A stretch of DNA of 64,000 nt, taken from the NCBI GenBank assembly GCA_043772945.1, contig JAYVFR010000007.1, positions 1-64,000 on the forward strand, read 5' to 3'. Each line of letters starts with the position of its first letter. Position 1 is the first letter of the stretch. The notes beneath the pieces were generated by a model. That model was not told the origin of the DNA and made no database searches. It saw only the letters and a list, made by a program, of their open reading frames with translations. This document shows, piece after piece, positions 18,060-27,037 of the stretch. Both the position numbers and the translations under genes were made by a program. Source of the stretch: JAYVFR01 sp043772945. Its GTDB lineage: Bacteria; Patescibacteriota; JACMRA01.

Positions 18060-20084
18060 ATGTCAAATCAAAAGCTAAATACAAAGCCTATCTTTAAAAA
18101 TATTGGTATTTCGGCCTATTCTAAAATAACCAAAGCAGAGCTTGATAAATTACGTGAGCTAAATACTTCAGAAATTTTAGAAGACACTACTTTCGTTCCT
18201 AATCCACATGAATACATTACCGTTCGCGGCGCACGTGAACATAACTTAAAAAATGTTTCAATAGTAGTCCCAAAGAACAAATTAGTAGTTTTCAGCGGTC
18301 TGTCTGGTAGTGGTAAGTCTAGTTTAGTTTTTGATACTATTTATGCTGAAGGCCAGCGTCGTTACGTTGAAAGTTTAAGCAGCTATGCTCGGCAGTTTCT
18401 TGGTTTAAAAGAAAAGCCAGATGTAGATTCAATTGATGGATTATCTCCCTCTATTTCAATTGATCAAAAATCAACCTCTCAAAATCCCCGATCTACTGTA
18501 GGTACAATTACAGAAATTTATGACTATCTTAGACTTCTATACGCTAAAATTGGGATTCAACACTGCCCAGTTTGCAATAGCGCAATTTCAACAGAGACAG
18601 TTAGCCAGATGACAAATCGTTTGTCCGAAACTTATAAAAATTGTACCGCTATCATTCTTGCGCCTATTGTCGAAGATCAAAAAGGCTGGCACAAACAACA
18701 TATTCAAGAAGCCAAAAAAGCAGGATTTAGAAGACTTAGAGTTAACAAACAAATAATGCTCATTGAAGAAGCTGAAAAAGTTGAGTTATCTAAACAACAA
18801 AAACACACAATTGAGATTGTTATAGATAGAATTACTTTAAACGATGAAAATAGAATTAGATTAATTGGATCGCTTGAAACAGCACTGCAAAATGGTAGTG
18901 ATAAAGCAATTGTAATTATTAATGTAGCAGGCGAAGAAAAAATCATTAACTTAAACAAAAATCTCGCTTGCCCAAATGGCCATGGCGCCCCTATCCCTAG
19001 TGAACCTCGAATGTTTAGTTTCAATAGTCCGCACGGGGCTTGTAGTACTTGTACAGGGCTTGGTGTTGTAACCGAAATAGATGCAGATTTAGTTGTTCCA
19101 AACAAAACGCTTAGTATTCTAGAAGGTTGCATTAAGCCAGTTTCCCGTATGAGCATGAGCGGAGGATGGTTAAATAAAATGTTTGAAGATTTAGCAAAAA
19201 AATACAATTTTAGTTTAGACACACCTTGGCAAACTCTTAAACAATCCCAAAGAGATGTTATACTGTATGGTGATAACAAGTTCGAAGGAATGATAATTAA
19301 CTTAAAACGCCGATACAAAGAATCAACTAGTGAAGCTTCAAGACGCGACATTGAAAGCTATATGAATAAAAAAACTTGCCCTGATTGTAATGGTGCAAGA
19401 CTTAAAAAAGATGCATTGGCTGTAACTATCGTAGATAAAAATATTTCTCAAGTTGCTAATTTATCCATTAAAAAATGTAGTGAATGGTTTGAAGTTTTAT
19501 ATGAACAATTGAACACAAAAGATAAAGCAGTTGCTAGACTAATCTTAAAAGAAATAAGCTCTCGGTTAAAATTTTTACTAAATGTTGGTCTCGAGTATTT
19601 AAGCCTTCAACGCAGTGCAGATACTCTATCAGGTGGAGAAGCTCAGCGTATCAGACTTGCAACTCAAATTGGCTCTGGGTTAACAGGAGTATTATACATT
19701 TTAGACGAGCCTTCAATTGGCTTGCACCAGAGAGACAACACAAGGCTCCTTGATACACTTAAACAATTAAGAGACCTCGGTAACACAGTTTTAGTAGTCG
19801 AACATGATGAAGAAACAATGAGAGAAGCGGATTACATAATTGACATAGGACCTAAAGCTGGCAAACATGGAGGTCACATTGTAGCCCAAGGTAGTCCAAT
19901 TGAAGTATCGAACAATCCAGACTCTCCAACTGGTCGATATCTAAGCCAAAAAGAAACAATTGACTTACCTAAAGAGCGCCGAGAGGTTATTTTTAATATT
20001 GACAACAGGGTAGATTTGAGAGAGTTAGAAAAAAACCTTAAAGATGAATGGATTGAAGAGGTTACTTTTGCTTTGCGTAAGTAA
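18060..20084 (+). CDS. uvrA: Half-length UvrA (first ABC half only)
   Basis: Damage-recognition ATPase of nucleotide excision repair. After a ~45-residue N-terminal extension it has Walker A GLSGSGKSS (80-88), the UvrB-binding insertion, the first zinc module, CPDCNGARL, the signature LSGGEAQRIRLATQ (near 523) and Walker B LDEPSIGL (near 548). It ends at residue 674, just past the linker that normally leads to the second ABC domain, so the second ATPase and DNA-binding zinc finger are missing. The first zinc module reads CPNGH...CSTC, with one Cys replaced by Gly. The next gene is intact murI, so this is not a nearby frameshift. Confidence 0.88.
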   Translation: MSNQKLNTKPIFKNIGISAYSKITKAELDKLRELNTSEILEDTTFVPNPHEYITVRGAREHNLKNVSIVVPKNKLVVFSGLSGSGKSSLVFDTIYAEGQRRYVESLSSYARQFLGLKEKPDVDSIDGLSPSISIDQKSTSQNPRSTVGTITEIYDYLRLLYAKIGIQHCPVCNSAISTETVSQMTNRLSETYKNCTAIILAPIVEDQKGWHKQHIQEAKKAGFRRLRVNKQIMLIEEAEKVELSKQQKHTIEIVIDRITLNDENRIRLIGSLETALQNGSDKAIVIINVAGEEKIINLNKNLACPNGHGAPIPSEPRMFSFNSPHGACSTCTGLGVVTEIDADLVVPNKTLSILEGCIKPVSRMSMSGGWLNKMFEDLAKKYNFSLDTPWQTLKQSQRDVILYGDNKFEGMIINLKRRYKESTSEASRRDIESYMNKKTCPDCNGARLKKDALAVTIVDKNISQVANLSIKKCSEWFEVLYEQLNTKDKAVARLILKEISSRLKFLLNVGLEYLSLQRSADTLSGGEAQRIRLATQIGSGLTGVLYILDEPSIGLHQRDNTRLLDTLKQLRDLGNTVLVVEHDEETMREADYIIDIGPKAGKHGGHIVAQGSPIEVSNNPDSPTGRYLSQKETIDLPKERREVIFNIDNRVDLRELEKNLKDEWIEEVTFALRK

Positions 20085-20164
20085 GTAGTAAAATTTATTT
20101 GACCAATTTCCAAAAGATAATTTGAATAAGACTTATACAATTTATAATTTTCTATTATTTTACA

Positions 20165-20977
20165 ATGCATTCTCTAGGTATTTATGACAGTGGTGTAGGT
20201 GGTCTGTGTGTTTACGAAGCAATTATTAAGCAAAACCCTGATTTAAAAATCCGTTATTTAGCAGACACTGAATACTTTCCATTAGGTCAAAAGTCTTTTC
20301 CTGAGATTCAAGAGCGTTTGAAAAAAGCTTGCCGATTTCTATTTGATTCCAAGTGCGACTTAGTAATTCTTGCTTGTAACACAGCTACCGCAGTAGCTAT
20401 CAGAGAGCTACAATTACGTTGGCTACCAACTGAATACCCAAATAGTAATAAAAATATAATCGGGATCGCTACCCCTATTACTGAACTAATGAGCGATAAA
20501 TACTGGCATCTTCGATCACGTCTCGGAGTAATTCTAAGTACTATAGCAACTTTTAGGACGGGATTTTATCAGGCAGAATTCCTCAAGGCAGGATTCAATA
20601 ATTTCCTTGCGGTTCCAAGCGATAGTCTAGCTTCAATAGTAGAGGATGGTAGCAGAATAGAAGTAGAGGAGGTGATTTCACAAATCATGGAGCCATTTAT
20701 GTCGCGAACAAGCGAAATTCAAATGGTAGTGCTGGGTTGTACTCACTATCACTGGGTAAAGAACTTAATCCAAAGCCACTTTACAGACAACACAATTATT
20801 ATTGATCCATATGATATAATTGCCGAGCGAACTAATAAATACATAGAGAGTCATCCCGAATATCAAACAGGACGGGGAGCAACAGAATTCCTATGCACAG
20901 GCGACAGTGAAATTTTTAGTAAACAAATTAAAAAATTCCTAGATTTAGACACTGATGTAAAAAGAGTTGGGGTTTAA
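20165..20977 (+). CDS. murI: Glutamate racemase
   Basis: Makes D-glutamate for peptidoglycan. It has the Asp/Ser motif YDSGVGG (D8), the first catalytic Cys in LACNTATA (C71), and the second in LGCTHYHW (about C192). At 270 residues it is a normal length. The usual pair of catalytic cysteines is intact. It is followed by about 200 bases without a supported gene. It fits with PBP1A and MltG elsewhere in the window, indicating a real murein wall. Confidence 0.93.
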   Translation: MHSLGIYDSGVGGLCVYEAIIKQNPDLKIRYLADTEYFPLGQKSFPEIQERLKKACRFLFDSKCDLVILACNTATAVAIRELQLRWLPTEYPNSNKNIIGIATPITELMSDKYWHLRSRLGVILSTIATFRTGFYQAEFLKAGFNNFLAVPSDSLASIVEDGSRIEVEEVISQIMEPFMSRTSEIQMVVLGCTHYHWVKNLIQSHFTDNTIIIDPYDIIAERTNKYIESHPEYQTGRGATEFLCTGDSEIFSKQIKKFLDLDTDVKRVGV

Positions 20978-21149
20978 TTGATTACTTCTCTCTATCATTA
21001 TTTTTAGAGGCTAGTTTTATAAAAGTCTTTTCAGTTAAATCTGCTAATTGTCTAATTCCGTCGCTTTTTTTTTGGTTTAGTTTTGTATAATCAATTTAGC
21101 AATCAAAAAGACTTTATAATAAACCTATTAAATGAATTCAAAGAAATAA

Positions 21150-21186
21150 TTGACAGATAAATTGACTTAAGCTCTAATAATTATAT
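21150..21186 (+). promoter_or_regulatory. Promoter of ABC ATPase gene, apparently leaderless
   Basis: TTGACA (21150-21155), a 17-base spacer and TCTAAT (21173-21178) place the -10 box eight bases before the ATG. No Shine-Dalgarno site is present. Confidence 0.6.
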
Positions 21187-22107
21187 ATGCTAATTCCCGC
21201 AATTAAAATCCAGAATTTATCTAAAACTTACTCTAACGGAGTCAAAGCTATTGAGAGTATTAGTCTAGAAATTGAAAAAGGAGAGTTTTTTGCCTTACTT
21301 GGAGCTAATGGCGCAGGTAAAACTACAACTATTGGAATTTTAACGGGACTTGTAAACAAAAGTGGTGGCAAAGTTGAAATTTTTGGGATTGATATTGATA
21401 AAGATTTTAATAAAGCTAAAACTTTTATTGGTGTTGTTCCTCAAGAATTTAACTTTAACATGTTCGAAAAATGTATTGACATCGTTGTGAATCAGGCTGG
21501 TTATTATGGGATTCCACGTAAAGTTGCAATTCCAAGAGCTGAGCAGATTTTAACAGATTTAGGATTGGGTGATAAAATTAATGCTATTAGCCGAACATTA
21601 TCAGGTGGTATGAAGCGTCGTTTGATGATAGCTAGAAGTTTGATTCACGAACCAGAAATTCTTATTTTAGATGAACCAACCGCAGGCGTAGATATAGAAC
21701 TTAGACTTGGAATGTGGAAATATTTAGAAAAATTAAAATCTACCCGAAATATTACGGTTTTATTAACAACTCACTATTTAGAAGAAGTTGAGGCTCTTTG
21801 TGATAAGTGCGCAATTATAAATAAAGGTGAAATAGCTAGACTAGATACTGTTAAAAATTTAACCTCATCTTTGAGTGAACAAAATTATTTGATTGAAACT
21901 AAAAATCAAATTAACCAAAAAGAAATTAGTAAATTGTTATTTCAAACTAAATTAATTAACGACACTACTTTTGAGATTACCGTTACAGATAAAACTACAA
22001 TTAATCAACTAATACATTCAATAGATAAAATTAATTATGAAGCTATTTCGATTAAACCATCCAGTAACGGCCTAGAAAAACTTTTCATTCAAACAATTCA
22101 TCAATAA
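21187..22107 (+). CDS. ABC exporter ATP-binding protein (DrrA/NatA type)
   Basis: A single ABC ATPase of 306 residues: Walker A GANGAGKTT, signature LSGGMKRRLMIA, Walker B LILDEPTAGVD and H-loop TTHYLEE, followed by a ~80-residue C-terminal domain as in DrrA-type exporters. The expected ABC-2 permease is not the next gene; only a 52-residue one-TM reading frame follows six bases downstream. The permease may be encoded elsewhere. Confidence 0.87.
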   Translation: MLIPAIKIQNLSKTYSNGVKAIESISLEIEKGEFFALLGANGAGKTTTIGILTGLVNKSGGKVEIFGIDIDKDFNKAKTFIGVVPQEFNFNMFEKCIDIVVNQAGYYGIPRKVAIPRAEQILTDLGLGDKINAISRTLSGGMKRRLMIARSLIHEPEILILDEPTAGVDIELRLGMWKYLEKLKSTRNITVLLTTHYLEEVEALCDKCAIINKGEIARLDTVKNLTSSLSEQNYLIETKNQINQKEISKLLFQTKLINDTTFEITVTDKTTINQLIHSIDKINYEAISIKPSSNGLEKLFIQTIHQ

Positions 22108-22113
22108 AATAAT

Positions 22114-22272
22114 ATGATAGAATTATGGAACAACTTTGTAGTTTTAATATCCGAAAATCCTTACGTCTTTATTGGAATTGTACCTATAACTATGGCATTT
22201 TTTTTACTTAATCGCAAAAATAAACGTAAAATCATTGTAGATCTAGGAGATCATAAATGGATTTCAAAATGA
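22114..22272 (+). CDS. Small single-TM protein
   Basis: A 52-residue frame starting six bases after the ABC ATPase stop. It has one hydrophobic segment (VFIGIVPITMAFFLLN) followed by a strongly basic stretch (RKNKRK) and ends at TGA, an uncommon stop in this window. The position suggests cotranscription with the ATPase. It matches no family I know and is too short to be a permease; it could be a small accessory membrane protein or a chance frame. Confidence 0.45.
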   Translation: MIELWNNFVVLISENPYVFIGIVPITMAFFLLNRKNKRKIIVDLGDHKWISK

Positions 22273-22295
22273 AAATGACAAATTAACTTACCAAG

Positions 22296-23225
22296 CTAAT
22301 TTACAATGCTGTCTCCATAGTCTTTATCAGGACTACTTGACTCATCATAATCACGAGACATTAATTCACTAATTTTAGGAAAAAATTTAAGTGTGTTATG
22401 GTAGCTGTTAGCTAAAACATCTTCTGGATCTATTTTTTTAATTTCAGCTATTTTTTTAATTATAAACAAAATATGCTCTGGTAGACAAATTTGCCCCCGA
22501 ACTTCCTTAGGGGCAAGGTATGGTAGGTCGGTCTCTATCATATAATCAGTAATAGGGCAGCACTCAACTGCCTCTTGCAACTTAATTGCACTATCATAAC
22601 TGCTGATTCCGCCGAAAGCTACTTTACCACCAAATTTGTGAACTTTTTTTAGCTCTTCTACTCCACCAGTGAAACAATGAATTAAAAATTGATTATGTAT
22701 TCTGGGGTTTTTTTCTATAATTTCAAATAAATCATCAAAAGCTTCTCTACAATGGATAATGAGCGGTAAACCATACTCAATTGCCAAATTGATTTGAGAT
22801 TGAAAAAGTTTTTTTTGAGTTTTGATCAAATTTTCATCATTAGTGTAAAAATAATCCAAACCAACTTCACCAATCCCAATAACTTTATTTAAATTAATAT
22901 TTGTATTAAAAAATAAACTCTGTTTCATTAAGTAATCATCAATCTCAAAACCGTCTTTAACAAGCTCTGGATGACTTCCAAATAAATAAAAAATCTTAGA
23001 ATTAGAATTAAATAAATGGTATAATAAGTGATAATTATTAGTACTAACAGTCGATTGAATAACAAGTTTATGATTAATTAATAATTCATCAATTTTAGAG
23101 TTAGCAATCTCTGATAAAACTACAGATTGATTGATATTTGGATCTAATTCACCAATGCTGGGATTAAGTAAATCTAGTTTTTGAAGTAAGGTTTCTAAGT
23201 GAACGTGAGTATCGTGTAATAACAT
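22296..23225 (-). CDS. tatD: TatD-family metal-dependent DNase
   Basis: Amidohydrolase-fold nuclease. Metal-binding motifs appear in order: HDTHVH at the N-terminus, GEVGLDYFY, PLIIHCREAFDD, FLIHCFTGG, and IETDLPYLAP near residue 245. The protein is 309 residues, somewhat longer than the usual ~260 because of an extended N-terminal part and a ~20-residue acidic tail. The start lies in the AT-rich context TTTAAAAATATG. Monocistronic, next to tRNA-Ser. Confidence 0.88.
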   Translation of the reverse strand: MLLHDTHVHLETLLQKLDLLNPSIGELDPNINQSVVLSEIANSKIDELLINHKLVIQSTVSTNNYHLLYHLFNSNSKIFYLFGSHPELVKDGFEIDDYLMKQSLFFNTNINLNKVIGIGEVGLDYFYTNDENLIKTQKKLFQSQINLAIEYGLPLIIHCREAFDDLFEIIEKNPRIHNQFLIHCFTGGVEELKKVHKFGGKVAFGGISSYDSAIKLQEAVECCPITDYMIETDLPYLAPKEVRGQICLPEHILFIIKKIAEIKKIDPEDVLANSYHNTLKFFPKISELMSRDYDESSSPDKDYGDSIVN

Positions 23226-23314
23226 ATTTTTAAAAAAATTATTTATATAATATAAAAATTGACATAAATAGAATACTTATTCAGTTCTATCTAGTCAATT
23301 CTTACATCAAGACT

Positions 23315-23404
23315 GGAAATGTCGCATAGTGGTCTAGTGCGCACGCTTGGAAAGCGTGTATACCGTTAAAAGTATCGCGAGTTCGAATCCCGCCATTTCC
23401 GCCA
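23315..23404 (+). tRNA. tRNA-Ser(GGA)
   Basis: The acceptor arms GGAAATG (23315-23321) and CATTTCC (23394-23400) pair fully, followed by discriminator G and encoded CCA. The anticodon stem CACGC/GCGTG encloses TT-GGA-AA, anticodon GGA (23349-23351) for UCC/UCU. A long variable arm (class II) and a GTTCGAATC T-loop confirm serine. It lies between two minus-strand genes and has its own transcription. Confidence 0.97.
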
Positions 23405-23417
23405 ACTAATTTTAAAA

Positions 23418-25817
23418 CTACAATTGATTCCTCTTGCTAGCTTTCTTATAACTATAAGCAAGATAAGCAAGGCTGACCAAAGTTCCAAAGCCAAGTAAAG
23501 CTACACCTCCTGTACGAGCTAAATTACTAATAGGCGAAACTGGTGCCGCACTTGTTGAAGTCGCTACTGACTTAACGCTTGCTTGTGTAGACGTAGGATT
23601 CGAAGTCATTATTGCCTGCCTTATAATCCAACCTATTTCGTTTGACTTATACTTACTCATATTAACCTCATCATAACTATCCACAGTTGCTTTGTAGTTA
23701 TCCAAACTGATTAAATCACTGAAACTACCGCTAACAAATGAATAAGGAGTATTATTATTAATTAGTAATTGACCATCTGGTTTAGTTGAGTACTTAATCA
23801 TCACATTTCCATTTTCATCTGTTTGAGTTTTAATTACTACATTTTTACCTCCATCAGAATAAATATTAATATTTACTTCTTTATTAGATGCAATTGTTTT
23901 GTCGCTATATTTCAAATTATTTAACAACAAATAAACTTCATTTCCCACAGAAATAATTTCAGCTGATTTACGATCTAGTGGGGCCGTCAAACGCATACCT
24001 AAATAGTAAGAGTTATATTCAACATCTAAAAGTTTCTTGGTGCTTGTGTTTGCGCTGCTAGTAGTTGTCATAGATACTGAGCTCATACTGACACTTTGAG
24101 ATGTTGAAGATGCAATTGTCCAATTAATAGGATTTGTTTGTAAATATTGAGACGTAGTAGTATCCAAAATTTCAGCTAATGCGGTATAATTACCTAAACT
24201 ACTCAAATCATTAATATTTCCTTCTTCAACTGTAAATCCAGAATCATTATTAATAGCAGCATAAGCTGTAACATCAAAATTAAAAGTATTATTAGCTAAT
24301 TGAGGTGTAGGTGTATATTTAATGTTAATATTACCGTTACTATCTGTATTTGTTTTTAATACTACTCGTCTACCACTAGGAGTTGTTATAACTACACGTA
24401 CAGGTTTGTTAGACGCAATTGTTCCATCGTTATACTTCACTGGATCTAGTAACAATTGTATTTGCTCATTAAGTTTAGTAACTAACTGTGTCAATCTTGT
24501 CAGGGTAGCTTCTAACCTCCTTAAGACAACATCGTATTCCAATGGCTTAACTATCGAAGTAGCGCTTGATGTTGAAGTTGAGCTAGGCATCATACTTGAT
24601 GTTGAAGTTGAGCTAGGCATCATACTTGATGTTGAAGTTGAGCTAGGCATCATACTTGTTGTTGAAGTTGAGTTGTTTCTGAGAACATTGATACTAACAA
24701 CAGCCGTATCAGTTTGTCCATTACACCCCCCTATTGTATAAGTAAAGTTTTGACTCCCGACAAAACCATTTATAGGATAAACTACAAGAGAGGCAAAAAG
24801 AGATCCTGAAACTACTGTAACGTACAAATTGTTATTTACAACTACGTTTCCAGTACCATTAGCAATAGGTACTCCATTTATACTTAGAACAGTTTTTGTG
24901 CCACAAATACTTATGTCATTTGCCAACACATCAATCCCTGTACCGTTAGTATTATTAGAAATACTAAACGAATCATTAACTGCATCTAGTGAAGCAGTAG
25001 CTGCAACAGAGCTGCTTGTTGATGTAGAAGTTGATGTTACTGGGCTACTTGTTGATGTAGAAGTTGAAGAACTACTGCAAACACCAGTTTTATCCATTGT
25101 AAAAACTCCGAAATCATTAGGTGTAGTCCAAGGTGTATGACCTGTTGTGTAATTTATAAACTTATCATTCTCACCATCTTTAATTAAAATATCTAACCCA
25201 ATCTTACTATCCTTAGCTGGAGCAGAAGCTAAACCTACAGTCATCCAGGGAATTTTAATTTCCAAATTGTATCCTCCACTAATATTCATTTGAGCTTTTT
25301 CAATACCAACCGTGCTACAACCTCCAGCATCAGCAGTAATCAAAGCCTGATCTCTATTAATGCGATACTGACAATCTCCACTACTATAAGTTGCTCCTCT
25401 AGATCCATTAGCATCTACGTAAATATCAATACCATCGTACATGGTACTACTAGAGGGACCAATATTTACTTGGTCGTCTATAACTTGCACAAACAAATAT
25501 AAATTGTTAGCATCCCAAGTTGATTTAAAATTACCAGATAAATCACTCGGGTTAGTAATAGTTGCATTTGAATAACCATTTACAATGTTTGTTGGCTGAT
25601 TTGACCAGAAGGGCTCCGAATCGCTACCGTCAATAGTAACCACGCTAGAGACTGGCTTATATTTAATTATACTTGGTGTAGTTGTGTCTGCAGCTTGTGC
25701 AGATTTCCTAGCTGATATTGCATTAACACCAGAAAATATCATTGCAATCAAAGTTAGGGGTATGAATATAAACCGTAATTTGCTTTTTTGTTTTTGAGAG
25801 GTTGACGTATTGGTCAT
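23418..25817 (-). CDS. Secreted, wall-anchored surface protein with CBM9-like domain
   Basis: 799 residues: a basic N-terminus with hydrophobic signal segment (about 15-42), a CBM9-like beta domain (about 50-245; YDGIDIYVDANG, YNLEIKIPW) that in relatives binds sugars, Ser/Thr linkers, an Ig/cadherin-like domain (about 280-380; DVLAND, FTYTIGG), a tandem STSTSSMMPS linker, and two similar Ig-like modules each containing a KYxDxTIASNK motif. The C-terminus has LARTGG near residue 764, a membrane segment and a basic tail, resembling an LPxTG sorting signal. No sortase is in the window. Confidence 0.75.
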   Translation of the reverse strand: MTNTSTSQKQKSKLRFIFIPLTLIAMIFSGVNAISARKSAQAADTTTPSIIKYKPVSSVVTIDGSDSEPFWSNQPTNIVNGYSNATITNPSDLSGNFKSTWDANNLYLFVQVIDDQVNIGPSSSTMYDGIDIYVDANGSRGATYSSGDCQYRINRDQALITADAGGCSTVGIEKAQMNISGGYNLEIKIPWMTVGLASAPAKDSKIGLDILIKDGENDKFINYTTGHTPWTTPNDFGVFTMDKTGVCSSSSTSTSTSSPVTSTSTSTSSSVAATASLDAVNDSFSISNNTNGTGIDVLANDISICGTKTVLSINGVPIANGTGNVVVNNNLYVTVVSGSLFASLVVYPINGFVGSQNFTYTIGGCNGQTDTAVVSINVLRNNSTSTTSMMPSSTSTSSMMPSSTSTSSMMPSSTSTSSATSIVKPLEYDVVLRRLEATLTRLTQLVTKLNEQIQLLLDPVKYNDGTIASNKPVRVVITTPSGRRVVLKTNTDSNGNINIKYTPTPQLANNTFNFDVTAYAAINNDSGFTVEEGNINDLSSLGNYTALAEILDTTTSQYLQTNPINWTIASSTSQSVSMSSVSMTTTSSANTSTKKLLDVEYNSYYLGMRLTAPLDRKSAEIISVGNEVYLLLNNLKYSDKTIASNKEVNINIYSDGGKNVVIKTQTDENGNVMIKYSTKPDGQLLINNNTPYSFVSGSFSDLISLDNYKATVDSYDEVNMSKYKSNEIGWIIRQAIMTSNPTSTQASVKSVATSTSAAPVSPISNLARTGGVALLGFGTLVSLAYLAYSYKKASKRNQL
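24571..24670. repeat. 30-bp tandem repeat inside the surface-protein gene
   Basis: Three in-phase copies of a 30-base unit (24571-24600, 24601-24630, 24631-24660; the last differs only at its end) plus a partial fourth. On the coding strand they encode a ten-residue STSTSSMMPS-type repeat. In-frame change of copy number would alter the stalk length of the surface protein. Confidence 0.9.
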
Positions 25818-25897
25818 ATTTGGAATAAGTATTAAAGTAATATTGAAATTATAACTTAAGTTTTTTGTTTTGGCAAAAATTTTTACCTAACTACTTT

Positions 25898-27037
25898 ATG
25901 ACAAGCATTTTATTAGATAAATTTGTCGATAGACTAATGATTCCTGTTACTGACAAACAAGGAAGTACTATTGGTTATACTGGTAGAGTTTTAAACAGCA
26001 TCAATCCAAACCGTCCTAAATACTTAAATACTTCAGACACAAAATGGTTTCAAAAAGGTAAAATTTGGTTTGGTTGGCAAGAAGCTGTAAAATTTATTAG
26101 ACAACAAAAATATGCAATTCTAGTTGAAGGAAATATGGATGTAATTACCTGTCATCAATACAATATAGAAAACGTTCTCGCAAGCCAAGGAACTAGTTTT
26201 ACAAAAGATCAAATTAAATTACTAAAAACTGTTACTGATACAGTTTATATAGCTTTTGATAATGACAAAGCCGGTACTATTAGTTCAGATAAAATGTTTA
26301 TAGCGGTTCAAGAATTTAATATAGAGATTAAAAAATTACTAATCCCTAGTGAATTTAAAGACTTAGATGAATACTTAAAATCAGACAAAATAAGCATTAA
26401 AGATTTTGAAATAATAAACTATTTAGATTATATTTTACTTAGAGAAATTAAAAATTTAACTAGTAACAATAGCGAAACTCAAAGAGAATCTATTGCAAAT
26501 TTTTTAAAAATGCTAAGTTACACTAACTCAATTACTGTTAGTCAATATTTGAATAAATTGTCTGAATTAACTAAATTAAATAAAACTGCGCTCGAACAGT
26601 TTCAACAAGAGATAAATAGAATAGTACCCAGTATTTTTAAAGATGACCTTGACAAAAGCAACACTAATAACAGCCCTAATTTGAACCAAACCAAAAGCTT
26701 AACAGAATTACAAAGAGTCTTAGTTACTTGGGAAAGGCTATGTGCAATATATGTAGCGGGGAAACTAAGCAATGAATATCAAAGTAAGATATATTGGTTA
26801 TTTTTACTTTTAAAAAGTTTTTTGATAGAATTAGAAGGCTTTAAAACTCTTGAGGAGTATATTAGTGAAAAACTAGATATTTTGACTTTGGTCTTTGAAA
26901 ACATTGAGTTTGATAAACAGAGCCAAACCCGCTTATGGACTTACTTAACTTTTGGATTTATTGAGCAAAATTGGACTAGAATATTACTCAGCCCAGAACT
27001 TAAAAATTACTATAACCAAATTAAAAAAAATAATTAG
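25898..27037 (+). CDS. DnaG-type primase core lacking zinc and N-terminal domains
   Basis: Makes RNA primers in replication. The protein starts at the block equivalent to FRDRIMFPI of DnaG (FVDRLMIPVTDKQG), continues through PKYLNTSDT and the TOPRIM domain with the catalytic Glu in VEGNMDV and acidic pair in FDNDKAG, then a ~240-residue helical C-terminus with little similarity. The zinc-binding domain and the N-terminal part of the polymerase domain (about 220 residues) are missing. The frame is open from a TTG at 25865, but the gene cannot extend further because a divergent gene begins at 25817. It may pair with a separately encoded N-terminal part. Confidence 0.78.
   Translation: MTSILLDKFVDRLMIPVTDKQGSTIGYTGRVLNSINPNRPKYLNTSDTKWFQKGKIWFGWQEAVKFIRQQKYAILVEGNMDVITCHQYNIENVLASQGTSFTKDQIKLLKTVTDTVYIAFDNDKAGTISSDKMFIAVQEFNIEIKKLLIPSEFKDLDEYLKSDKISIKDFEIINYLDYILLREIKNLTSNNSETQRESIANFLKMLSYTNSITVSQYLNKLSELTKLNKTALEQFQQEINRIVPSIFKDDLDKSNTNNSPNLNQTKSLTELQRVLVTWERLCAIYVAGKLSNEYQSKIYWLFLLLKSFLIELEGFKTLEEYISEKLDILTLVFENIEFDKQSQTRLWTYLTFGFIEQNWTRILLSPELKNYYNQIKKNN

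Noticed and set aside
20978..21110. Minus-strand reading frame of ~37 codons downstream of murI
   Set aside because: It looks faintly coding but has no ATG, GTG or TTG in frame and no ribosome site. The rest of this ~210-base gap holds only the promoter of the ABC ATPase gene.
24571..24670. Repeats resembling a CRISPR array
   Set aside because: Units are contiguous without spacers and lie in frame within a protein gene.
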